Positions 25,423 through 33,347 of a DNA stretch of 64,000 nt are shown here, piece by piece. The notes under the pieces were generated by a model that was given only the letters and a program-made list of their open reading frames with translations, did no database searches and was not told where the DNA came from. Location: contig NC_020520.1 in the NCBI RefSeq assembly GCF_000348785.1, positions 2,046,001-2,110,000 on the forward strand, read 5' to 3'. Origin of the DNA: Ilumatobacter coccineus YM16-304 (GTDB taxonomy: Bacteria > Actinomycetota > Acidimicrobiia > Acidimicrobiales > Ilumatobacteraceae). Made by a program: the position numbers and the translations under genes. The number at the start of each line of letters is the position of its first letter. Position 1 is the stretch's first letter.

Positions 25423-26403
25423 ATGCTCCCCGTCGCCATTGACGCCATGGGTGGCGACCTCGCGCCCAATCCCAACGTCGACGCCGCGCACGCTGCGTCG
25501 GCCGACGGTATTCCCGTCGTGCTGGTCGGTCCCGCCGACCTCGCCGGCCGTGAGACCGCCGATGGTTCGCTCCTCGACCTGATCGAGGCGACCGAGGTCA
25601 TCGGCATGCACGACGACCCGGCATCGGGCGTGCGTCGCAAGAAGGACTCCACGCTGGTCCGCGCCGCCGAAGCCGTTCGTGACGGACGAGCGAGCGCCAT
25701 GATCAGCGCCGGCAACACCGGAGCCACCATGGCCTCGGCGCTGCTGCGGATGGGCCGCATCAAGGGCGTCAAGCGCCCGGCCATCGCCACGCCGATTCCC
25801 GTGCCGGGCTCCACCCCCACGGTGCTGCTCGACGCCGGAGCCAACGCCGAAGTGCAAGCCGACTGGCTCGTGCAGTTCGGCCAGATGGGCTCGATCTACG
25901 CTCGCCATCGCTTCGACATCGACAACCCCCGAGTCGGCCTGCTGTCGATCGGCGAGGAAGCGTCGAAGGGCGACACGCTGCGCAAAGACACGCACGCGCT
26001 GCTCTCGCAGACCCCGGGCATCAACTTCATCGGCAACGTCGAAGGCCGCGACGTCATGAGCGACGAAGTCGACGTGTGCGTCACCGACGGCTTCACCGGC
26101 AACGTCGTGCTCAAGACCCTCGAAGGCGGCATGAAGGCCGTGATCGGTGCGCTGCTCAAGGCGTTCGAACCCGAGGAGTTCAAGCCCCACGCCGACGCAC
26201 TCATGCCGGCGTTGCTGCCGCTCTACTCGGCGCTGAGCCCCGACACGTACGGCGGTGCCACACTGCTCGGTGTCGACGGCGTGTGCATCATCGCCCACGG
26301 CTCGTCCAATGCCGAAGCGATGCGCAACGGCATCGGCGTCGCTCGCGAAATGGTCGAGCACGATCTCGTGGCCGAGATGGCCCGAGCAATTCGCCCCGAC
26401 TAG
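25423..26403 (+). CDS. plsX: Phosphate acyltransferase PlsX
   Basis: This 326-residue enzyme converts acyl-ACP and phosphate to acyl-phosphate for phospholipid synthesis. Signatures are VAIDAMGGDLAPNPNV at the start, SAGNTGATMASALL, and VTDGFTGNVVLKTLEG. The gene follows rpmF and precedes acpP, the usual fatty-acid/phospholipid cluster. It is peripheral to the inner face of the membrane in characterised systems. Confidence 0.97.
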   Translation: MLPVAIDAMGGDLAPNPNVDAAHAASADGIPVVLVGPADLAGRETADGSLLDLIEATEVIGMHDDPASGVRRKKDSTLVRAAEAVRDGRASAMISAGNTGATMASALLRMGRIKGVKRPAIATPIPVPGSTPTVLLDAGANAEVQADWLVQFGQMGSIYARHRFDIDNPRVGLLSIGEEASKGDTLRKDTHALLSQTPGINFIGNVEGRDVMSDEVDVCVTDGFTGNVVLKTLEGGMKAVIGALLKAFEPEEFKPHADALMPALLPLYSALSPDTYGGATLLGVDGVCIIAHGSSNAEAMRNGIGVAREMVEHDLVAEMARAIRPD

Positions 26404-26410
26404 GCGGCGG

Positions 26411-26416
26411 TAGGCT
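26411..26416 (+). promoter_or_regulatory. -10 box TAGGCT before acpP
   Basis: TAGGCT lies 8 nt before the acpP ATG at 26425, inside the short plsX-acpP gap, with no Shine-Dalgarno sequence. This suggests acpP has its own leaderless start in addition to read-through. Confidence 0.45.
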
Positions 26417-26424
26417 CGGCGGTC

Positions 26425-26721
26425 ATGCCAGCCGAAACACATGTCGAACAGGGCCCGCTCGGCCGAGACGAGATCCTCCAGATCGTGCGCGATCGGTTGG
26501 CCGACATCCTCGAGATCGAGCCAGCCAGCGTCAACGAAGGTGACTCGTTCGTCGACGACCTCGACGCCGACTCCCTCGCACTGATCGAACTGGTCGAAGG
26601 CCTCGAAGAAGAGATCGGCGAACGCACCGTCGGTTTCCGCATCGAAGACGAAGACCTCGAAGACCTCAAGACCGTTCGCGACGCCGTCGACTACGTCCAC
26701 GAACGCGTCGGCAAGAGCTGA
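26425..26721 (+). CDS. acpP: Acyl carrier protein
   Basis: This 98-residue acidic protein carries the phosphopantetheine attachment motif DLDADSLALIELVEGLEEE; the Ser of DSL is the modified residue. It is longer than the usual 75-80 residues, with an N-terminal extension of about 13 residues and an acidic loop (RTVGFRIEDEDLEDLKTV). It delivers acyl chains to PlsX and fatty-acid synthase. Confidence 0.95.
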   Translation: MPAETHVEQGPLGRDEILQIVRDRLADILEIEPASVNEGDSFVDDLDADSLALIELVEGLEEEIGERTVGFRIEDEDLEDLKTVRDAVDYVHERVGKS

Positions 26722-26747
26722 ACGCCACACCGAGTCAACGACGCACC

Positions 26748-27488
26748 GTGTCGAGCACCGACACCCCAGGCACCTCGGCGGCTTCCCCCGACACGGCCCC
26801 CGGAGCCGATCATGCGTCGCTCGCCGCTGCGGTGGGGCACGAGTTCGGTGACCCGTCGTTGTTGCAACGCGCGCTAGCGCATCGCTCGTGGTGTTCCGAG
26901 CATCCCGGTACCGAGAGCAACGAGCGCCTCGAGTTCCTCGGTGACGCCGTGCTCGGGTGGGCGATCGCCGACATCGCGTATCGACGCTTCGACGACCTTC
27001 CCGAAGGGCAACTCACCGACCTCCGCAAGAGTGTCGTCAACGCCACGGCGCTCGCATCGATCGCGGAAGAGATCGGTGTCGGCCCCCATCTCCTGTTGGG
27101 CAAAGGCGAAGGCGCTGCGGGTGGTGCCGAGAAGCCGTCCATCCTGTCCGACGCGTTCGAAGCGATCCTCGGTGCGGTCTACCTCGACGGTGGCAGCGAG
27201 GCGGCGTACGCCATGGTCGAACGCCACGTCGCACCACGACTCGCTCGCAACATCGACCGACTCGTCGAACTCGACAACAAGACGCAACTCCAGGAGTTGT
27301 GCGCGAAGCGGGGCGACGAGCCGCCGCGCTACGAGTTGACCTCGGTCGGTCCCGACCACGCCAAGGTCTTCACCGCCCGGGCACTCGTCGGATCACGGCT
27401 CGTCGGAACCGGCGACGGGCGATCGAAGAAGGCGGCCGAGCAGGTGGCGGCTGCCGCGGCCTGTGCGGCCCTGCTCGCCGATGCCTGA
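26748..27488 (+). CDS. rnc: Ribonuclease III
   Basis: The 246-residue protein has the RNase III signature NERLEFLGDAVLGWAIAD, the second metal-binding segment (SDAFEAILGAVYLDGG), and a C-terminal double-stranded RNA-binding domain (KTQLQELCAKRGDEPPRYELTS...SKKAAEQVAAAAA). It cleaves structured rRNA and mRNA precursors. A GTG start at 26748 gives an extra low-complexity N terminus of about 22 residues. It overlaps mutM by 8 nt. Confidence 0.96.
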   Translation: MSSTDTPGTSAASPDTAPGADHASLAAAVGHEFGDPSLLQRALAHRSWCSEHPGTESNERLEFLGDAVLGWAIADIAYRRFDDLPEGQLTDLRKSVVNATALASIAEEIGVGPHLLLGKGEGAAGGAEKPSILSDAFEAILGAVYLDGGSEAAYAMVERHVAPRLARNIDRLVELDNKTQLQELCAKRGDEPPRYELTSVGPDHAKVFTARALVGSRLVGTGDGRSKKAAEQVAAAAACAALLADA

Positions 27489-28317
27489 ACTGCCCGAAGT
27501 CGAAACAGTCCGCCGTGGACTCGACCGCCACGCACGAGGCCGCCGCATCGAGCGGGTCGAGGTCGGACGCGAACGAGTCGTGCGGCGCACGTCGAGAGAG
27601 GCGCTCGTCGACGGGTTGACGAACACCCGCATCGAGCGCACCGATCGGCGCGGCAAATACCTGCTGTTGCCGCTCGACTCGGGCGATGTCGCGATGATCC
27701 ACCTGCGTATGAGCGGCCAGGTCCTCATCGCCGATGGTGGCGCGGCCCGCCCCGCTCATACGCATGTGGTGATGCACCTCGACAACGACTCCGAGCTGTG
27801 GTTCGTCGACCCCCGAACGTTCGGTGAAGTGGTCGTGTTCGCTCCCGACCGCGTCGACGTCGAGCTCCCCGAACTCGCCAAGCTGGGAATCGATCCGATC
27901 GCCGAACCCTTCGCAAAGGCCCAGCTCAGTGCCATCGTTCGGTCGACGGCGAGAGCGCTCAAGCCGCTACTCCTCGACCAGCACAAGATCGCCGGGATCG
28001 GCAACATCTACGCCGACGAGATCCTCCACGCGGCACGGCTGCGTCCCGATCGACCGGCCAACACGCTCGACGCTCGAGCGATCACGAGGCTCCATCTGGC
28101 GATCGTCGACGTGCTGTCGGCGGCCATCGCCGCGGGCGGCTCCACCCTGGGTGACGCCCAGTACGTCGACCTGATGGGCGAGGGCGGCTCGTACCAGGAC
28201 GACCACCGTGTCTACGCCCGCGGCGGTGAACGGTGCCTCACGTGCGGTCGAGGGTGGATCCGGCGCACGGTGAGCGGCGGCCGCGGCACGCACTACTGCC
28301 CGGTCTGCCAGTACTGA
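27481..28317 (+). CDS. mutM: Formamidopyrimidine-DNA glycosylase (MutM/Fpg)
   Basis: The 278-residue enzyme begins MPELPEVETVRRGL; after methionine removal Pro becomes the catalytic nucleophile, with Glu next. The C-terminal zinc finger is C-x2-C-x16-C-x2-C (CLTCGRG...YCPVC). It removes 8-oxoguanine and formamidopyrimidines. The ATG at 27481 lies inside the rnc end, so the two are translationally coupled. An upstream in-frame start at 27463 would bury the catalytic proline and is rejected. Confidence 0.97.
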   Translation: MPELPEVETVRRGLDRHARGRRIERVEVGRERVVRRTSREALVDGLTNTRIERTDRRGKYLLLPLDSGDVAMIHLRMSGQVLIADGGAARPAHTHVVMHLDNDSELWFVDPRTFGEVVVFAPDRVDVELPELAKLGIDPIAEPFAKAQLSAIVRSTARALKPLLLDQHKIAGIGNIYADEILHAARLRPDRPANTLDARAITRLHLAIVDVLSAAIAAGGSTLGDAQYVDLMGEGGSYQDDHRVYARGGERCLTCGRGWIRRTVSGGRGTHYCPVCQY

Positions 28318-28350
28318 ACGAGAAACGATGGAGCGGCCGTTCCTGCGAGT

Positions 28351-28356
28351 TAGATT
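28351..28356 (+). promoter_or_regulatory. -10 box TAGATT before smc
   Basis: TAGATT lies 9 nt before the smc GTG at 28366, with no Shine-Dalgarno sequence between. Confidence 0.5.
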
Positions 28357-28365
28357 CGGGACGCT

Positions 28366-31300
28366 GTGTTTCTGAAGAATCTCACCCTCAAAGGGTTCAA
28401 GTCGTTCGCGGATTCGACGAACATGGTGCTCGAACCGGGCGTCACCGTCGTGGTCGGCCCCAACGGTTCGGGCAAGTCGAACGTCGTCGACGCCATGGCG
28501 TGGGTGCTCGGTGCCCAGTCGCCGAAGGCCGTGCGCTCGCAGAAGATGGACGACGTGATCTTCGCCGGTACGGCAGCCCGTCCGGCGCTCGGCCGTGCCG
28601 AGGTGAGCATCACGATCGACAACTCCGACGGCACGCTCGGCGTCGAGTTCAACGAAGTCACGATCACCCGCATCCTGTTCCGCACGGGCGAATCCGAGTA
28701 CATGATCAACGGCGTCACCTGCCGACTGCTCGATGTGCAAGAGATGCTGTCCGACGCCGGTGTCGGCCGTCAGCAACACGTCATCGTCAGTCAGGGCCAG
28801 ATCGACGCGGTGCTCAACGCCCGGCCCGAAGAGCGCCGAGCGATCATCGAGGAAGCCGCCGGGGTCCTCAAGTTCCGCAAGCGCAAGGAGAAGGCCGAGC
28901 GCCGCCTCGACGCGACCGAAGCCAACCTGCTCCGGGTCCAAGACCTTCTGCGTGAAGTTCGCCGTCAGCTGCGCCCGCTCGAACGACAGGCGAAGGCCGC
29001 CGAGCGCCACGGCTCGCTGATCGAAGAACTCAGCGCGCTCAAGACCTTCGTCGCCGGCCAGGAGATCAAGGGCCTGCGCACGAAACTCGAATCGCTCGCC
29101 ACCGTCAAGCTCGAGAGCTCGTCGGCCGAAGCCGAACTCAAGACGACACTCGCCGGGCTCGACACGTCGGTCATGTCGATCGAAGCGCAACTCTCGGCTC
29201 GCGGCGCCAGCGACGTCAGCGACCGGCTCGTGCGGGTCGAGCAACTTCGCGAGCGGGCCCGTGGCCTCAACGCCGTGCTCGTCGAACGTCGACGCTCCCT
29301 CGAACGTGACAAAGGCCAGCTGCTCGATGCCGGCGTCGTGGCCAACCTCGAAGCCGACGCAGCGAAGTTCCGTGAGGAACTGGCGAGCGTGATCGAAGAA
29401 CTCGGCACGTTCGAACCGGCCGCCCAGGCGCTCGACGACGAGGAACAGGCGTTCAAGACCGAACGCCAGCAGGTGCTCGACGCAGTGGGTACCGACCAGC
29501 CGGCGGCCAAGGCTGCGAGTGCTGCCGCCGAAGTGCGCGGAGAGCTCCGCTCGGTCCGTGCAGCTATGGAACGCTTCGACGGCGAGCTCCGTCGTGCGAC
29601 CAGCCGCAACGAGTCGCTGACCGAGCGCTTCCAGCTCGTCGAAGACGAAGCCGCCCGCTTCCGCACCGAGTGCGACGAGGCCGGACAGGTCGAAGGACCG
29701 CTCTACGACGAGGTCGAAGCGGCCGAGGCAGCCCTCGCCGCAGCCATCGCTCAGGTCGAGGCCGCTCGCTCCGTCCGCTCCGAGGCCGCCGCAACGGCGT
29801 CGTCGGCAGCGGCTCGCGTCGACGCGCTGCAGATGGCACTCGATGCTGCACGCGCCCGTGCCGGAGCCGAACGACTCGAAGGCGTCGACGGTGTGCTCGG
29901 CACGCTCCTCGACCTCATCGAGATCGACGACGGCTGGCAGCCGGCGGTCGAAGCCGCGCTGGGCGAGTCGCTCACCGCCGTCGTCGTGTCCGACCCGGCC
30001 GCAGCTCGCAGCGCACTCGACGCGCTCCGCTCGTCCGACACCAGTGGCGCCGTCATCGCACTCGGAGCACGCCCCGCCGCCGGCCAGGCGCCGAGCGTCG
30101 GCGAATCGGTGCGGCCACACGCCCGGTCCAACAACTCCGACGTCAGCGAACTGCTCGACGGACTGCTCGGTTCCGCCGTGCGACTCGACGACGTGAGCGC
30201 CGCGCTCGACGCCGCCATCGCCCATCCCGAAGCCGTCGTGGTGACCGAGTCGGGCGACCGATTCGGCCTCAGCGGATGGCGGATCGGCGCGGCAGGAGGC
30301 GGAGCCACTGCCGCCGCGCTCGAACAGGCGCAGGAAGCGTCGGAGGCGGCCACGCTGGCCCTCGCCGAGGCCGACGAGCAGGTGGCGACCTCCGACAAGG
30401 CGCTCGCCGAGGCGCGAGCCAAGGAGCAGACGCTCAGCCGCCAACTCGACGCGAACGACGCCAAGCTGAGCGCTGCGTCCGAAGGCCTGGCGCGCGCCCA
30501 GGGCGAACGCCGCGAGATCCAGTCCGAACTCGAATCGCTCGCCCGCACCATCGAGGAAGCGACCGAGAACAGCGCCCGTGAAGCGCAGCGCATCGCCGAG
30601 CTCGAAGCGTTGCTCCCGGCGCTCGAATCCGACGAGCAGGCCGAGGCCGAGGCGGCCCGAGCTCGCGGCGAGCTTCGCGCCGAACTCGAATCGCGTGCGG
30701 CGGCGCTGGCGTCGAAGCGCAAGGACCTCGAAGTGCGCAACGCCGGTCTTCACGAACGCCAGCAGATCCTCGAACGCCGCATCGCCGAGGCCGAACGCCG
30801 TCTCGAAGCCGACGCCGAAGCTCGCGCCGCAGCCGAAGACAAGCGGGTCGTCATCGAGCGTGCGATCGGGGCGATCGACAGGCTCACCGCGCTGGTCGAT
30901 GGCCATCGCACGGTCGTCGAGGCGCATCACGCCGAGCTGTCCGAGCAGCGGCGGAAGCAGAGCGACGAAGTCCGTGGTCTCACCACCGAACTCGAAGCGT
31001 TGCGTCGCGAACGGTCCGAGAACGAGAAGGCGCTCGACGTCACCCGCGAGCGGGCTCGCAAGGCCGAACTCGACGAGGCCGAAGCAAAGTTGCGACTTGA
31101 GACGGCGATCGAGACGCTGCGTCGCGACCTCGACATCGAACCAGCGGTCGCCGAGGCCGCCGAGATGCCCGAGATCCCCGAAGGCGCGACGCCGGCCGGT
31201 CGGGTGCGCGAGCTCGAACGCGAGCTGCGTCTGCTCGGACCGATCAACCCGCTGGCGCTCGAAGAGTTCAACGAACTGCAGACTCGACACACGTTCCTCG

Positions 31301-31845
31301 AGGAGCAACTCGAAGACGTGCGCAGCACGCGCCGCGACCTCGCTCGGGTGATCGCTGCGGTCGACGCCGAGATCCAGAACGTCTTCGCTGCGGCGTTCGC
31401 CGACGTGAGCGGCAACTTCACCGAGTTGTTCTCGCTGCTGTTCCCCGGCGGAACGGGCAAGTTGAAGCTCACGCATCCCGACGATCTGCTCAACACGGGC
31501 ATCGAGGTCGAGGCGAAGCCGAGTGGCAAGAACGTGAAGAAGCTGTCGCTGCTGTCGGGCGGTGAGCGCTCGCTGACGGCGCTCGCCTACCTGTTCGCGG
31601 TGTTCCGCTCGCGTCCGTCGCCGTTCTACGTGATGGACGAGGTCGAGGCGGCGCTCGACGACGTCAACCTGCACCGCTTCCTCGGGCTCATCCAAGAGTT
31701 CCGCAAGGACGCGCAGCTCATCGTCGTGTCGCACCAGAAGCGCACGATGGAAGCGGGCGACTGCCTGCTCGGGGTGTCGATGCAACCCGGTGGCTCGTCG
31801 AAGGTCGTCACCGAAAAAGCCGACACCGCCGCCGCCCGCTCCTGA
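28366..31845 (+). CDS. smc: Chromosome segregation protein SMC
   Basis: The 1159-residue protein has the full SMC architecture: Walker A GPNGSGKS at residues 31-38, a long coiled coil, a hinge near residues 505-640, a second coiled coil, the ABC signature LSGGERS near 1063 and Walker B FYVMDEVEAALDD near 1085. With ScpA/ScpB it loads at the origin and aligns chromosome arms. It starts with GTG, 48 nt after mutM. Order mutM-smc-ftsY is conserved in Actinobacteria. Confidence 0.98.
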   Translation: MFLKNLTLKGFKSFADSTNMVLEPGVTVVVGPNGSGKSNVVDAMAWVLGAQSPKAVRSQKMDDVIFAGTAARPALGRAEVSITIDNSDGTLGVEFNEVTITRILFRTGESEYMINGVTCRLLDVQEMLSDAGVGRQQHVIVSQGQIDAVLNARPEERRAIIEEAAGVLKFRKRKEKAERRLDATEANLLRVQDLLREVRRQLRPLERQAKAAERHGSLIEELSALKTFVAGQEIKGLRTKLESLATVKLESSSAEAELKTTLAGLDTSVMSIEAQLSARGASDVSDRLVRVEQLRERARGLNAVLVERRRSLERDKGQLLDAGVVANLEADAAKFREELASVIEELGTFEPAAQALDDEEQAFKTERQQVLDAVGTDQPAAKAASAAAEVRGELRSVRAAMERFDGELRRATSRNESLTERFQLVEDEAARFRTECDEAGQVEGPLYDEVEAAEAALAAAIAQVEAARSVRSEAAATASSAAARVDALQMALDAARARAGAERLEGVDGVLGTLLDLIEIDDGWQPAVEAALGESLTAVVVSDPAAARSALDALRSSDTSGAVIALGARPAAGQAPSVGESVRPHARSNNSDVSELLDGLLGSAVRLDDVSAALDAAIAHPEAVVVTESGDRFGLSGWRIGAAGGGATAAALEQAQEASEAATLALAEADEQVATSDKALAEARAKEQTLSRQLDANDAKLSAASEGLARAQGERREIQSELESLARTIEEATENSAREAQRIAELEALLPALESDEQAEAEAARARGELRAELESRAAALASKRKDLEVRNAGLHERQQILERRIAEAERRLEADAEARAAAEDKRVVIERAIGAIDRLTALVDGHRTVVEAHHAELSEQRRKQSDEVRGLTTELEALRRERSENEKALDVTRERARKAELDEAEAKLRLETAIETLRRDLDIEPAVAEAAEMPEIPEGATPAGRVRELERELRLLGPINPLALEEFNELQTRHTFLEEQLEDVRSTRRDLARVIAAVDAEIQNVFAAAFADVSGNFTELFSLLFPGGTGKLKLTHPDDLLNTGIEVEAKPSGKNVKKLSLLSGGERSLTALAYLFAVFRSRPSPFYVMDEVEAALDDVNLHRFLGLIQEFRKDAQLIVVSHQKRTMEAGDCLLGVSMQPGGSSKVVTEKADTAAARS

Positions 31846-31876
31846 CCCCAGCCCTCTCACGGCGATCGCCCGGACC

Positions 31877-32020
31877 GTGAGGGTGATTTTTGCCCAGGCT
31901 TGATGTGTACGCGTGAGGGTGATTTTTGCCCAGGCTTGATGTGTACGCGTGAGGGTGATTTCTGCCCAGGCTCGATGTGTACGCGTGAGGGTGATTTCTG
32001 GCCAGGCTCGATGTGGTCGC
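31877..32020. repeat. Four tandem copies of a 36-bp repeat
   Basis: Units begin at 31877, 31913, 31949 and 31985, each 36 bp, with few substitutions; a decayed fifth unit runs to about 32056. The first two are nearly identical; units 3 and 4 change TTTTTG to TTTCTG and GGCTTG to GGCTCG. There are no spacers, so it is not a CRISPR array. It sits between smc and ftsY and has lower GC than its surroundings. No gene is seen in 31846-32107. Confidence 0.95.
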
Positions 32021-32107
32021 TTGGGGGTGATGTCTGGACTGGGCGGCAATCGCCTCGAGTTGGGGATGGGTCCGGGGAGCGTTGCCAGGTGGCGATAGCG
32101 TCCGACG

Positions 32108-33259
32108 GTGATGGGTGTAGTCGAGATTCTCCTGCTCGTAGCGATCGTTCTCGTCGTCGTCTTCGGCGTCGGCGTGGTGGTCCTCAATCGTCGTCGCGAG
32201 GCCGGACAACCGCCTGCGGTCACGCCGAAGGCGCCGACCGCACCGCCTCCCAAGACGGCCAAGTCGGGCACGATCCTCGAAGAGCGCACCACCGCCGAGC
32301 CCGAACCCGTCGAGCTGGCCCCGGAGCCCGAACCGGAGCCGGAACCCGCTCCAGCGTCGCTGCGCGACCGGCTCGCGAAGGCGCGGTCGACGTTCGCCGG
32401 AGCGATCTCGGGAGTTCTCGGACGCTCCGCGATCACCGACGAGAGCTTCGAGGACCTCGAAGAGGCACTGTTGCGCGCCGACGTCGGCGTCTCGATCACC
32501 GACCAACTCCTCGACGTGCTGCGCGCCAAGGTGTCGGCCAAGGAGATCACCGAGCCCAGCGATCTGCTCGACGCACTGCAAGAGGAGATGGCCAGCCGTC
32601 TGCGGGGGAGTGAGCGGGACCTCACGTTCGAGACCCTCGACGAAGGAGCGCCGAACGTCTGGATGTTCGTCGGCGTCAACGGCGTGGGCAAGACCACCAC
32701 TATCGGCAAGCTCGCCAACCAGCAGGTCGGTGGCGGTCGCACCGTGCTGCTCGCCGCCGGCGACACGTTCCGTGCCGCAGCGGCAGAGCAGCTGAACACC
32801 TGGGCCGAGCGGTCGGGCGCCGACTTCGTCCGCGGCGCCGAGGGCGGCGATCCGAGTTCGGTCATCTTCGACGGTGTCGAGCGTGCCGCATCGAAGAACA
32901 TCGACATCGTCATGGCCGACACCGCCGGTCGTCTGCACACGAAGTCGAACCTCATGGACGAGTTGAAGAAGGTCCGCCGCGTCGCCGAGAAGGGCGCAGG
33001 ACAGGTCACCGAGACGTTGCTGGTGATCGACGCCACCACCGGCCAGAACGGTCTCATCCAGGCCAAGGAGTTCAACGACGCCACCGACGTGACCGGCGTC
33101 GTGCTCACGAAGCTCGACGGTTCGGCCAAGGGCGGCATCGTGTTCGCGATCGAGACCGACCTGGGCATCCCCGTCAAGCTGGTCGGCATCGGTGAGACCA
33201 TCGGCGACCTGATCCCGTTCGACCCCGACGAATTCGTCACCGCACTCTTCGAGCGCTGA
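32108..33259 (+). CDS. ftsY: Signal recognition particle receptor FtsY
   Basis: The 383-residue protein has an N-terminal membrane segment (about residues 4-27), a Pro/Glu-rich linker, then the NG GTPase domain with G1 GVNGVGKTTT near residues 188-197, DTAGRLH, and TKLDGSAKGG. It docks the ribosome-SRP complex at the membrane. The transmembrane start is typical of actinobacterial FtsY. GTG and ATG are adjacent at 32108 and 32111. The ffh gene lies 2.1 kb downstream. Confidence 0.97.
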   Translation: MMGVVEILLLVAIVLVVVFGVGVVVLNRRREAGQPPAVTPKAPTAPPPKTAKSGTILEERTTAEPEPVELAPEPEPEPEPAPASLRDRLAKARSTFAGAISGVLGRSAITDESFEDLEEALLRADVGVSITDQLLDVLRAKVSAKEITEPSDLLDALQEEMASRLRGSERDLTFETLDEGAPNVWMFVGVNGVGKTTTIGKLANQQVGGGRTVLLAAGDTFRAAAAEQLNTWAERSGADFVRGAEGGDPSSVIFDGVERAASKNIDIVMADTAGRLHTKSNLMDELKKVRRVAEKGAGQVTETLLVIDATTGQNGLIQAKEFNDATDVTGVVLTKLDGSAKGGIVFAIETDLGIPVKLVGIGETIGDLIPFDPDEFVTALFER

Positions 33260-33269
33260 ACGTCGAGAT

Positions 33270-33293
33270 GGGGCCAGCGTTCGCACCGGCCCC
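33270..33293 (+). terminator. Possible terminator hairpin after ftsY
   Basis: GGGGCC (33270-33275) pairs with GGCCCC (33288-33293) with a 12-nt loop, 10 nt after the ftsY stop. There is no T-run, so termination would be inefficient or factor-dependent. Confidence 0.4.
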
Positions 33294-33347
33294 TCGAACC
33301 GATGGTCCGGCGCGCGGTGGGAACCGAAGGCCACGCTGAAACGTCTC

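Noticed and set aside
31877-32020. CRISPR array
   Set aside because: The 36-bp units are contiguous with no variable spacers, and there are no cas genes.
27967-33240. A 1757-codon open frame on the minus strand across mutM, smc and ftsY
   Set aside because: It is a high-GC antisense shadow: it spans known genes, has Arg/Ser/Val-rich sequence without domains, and its codon positions mirror the sense genes.
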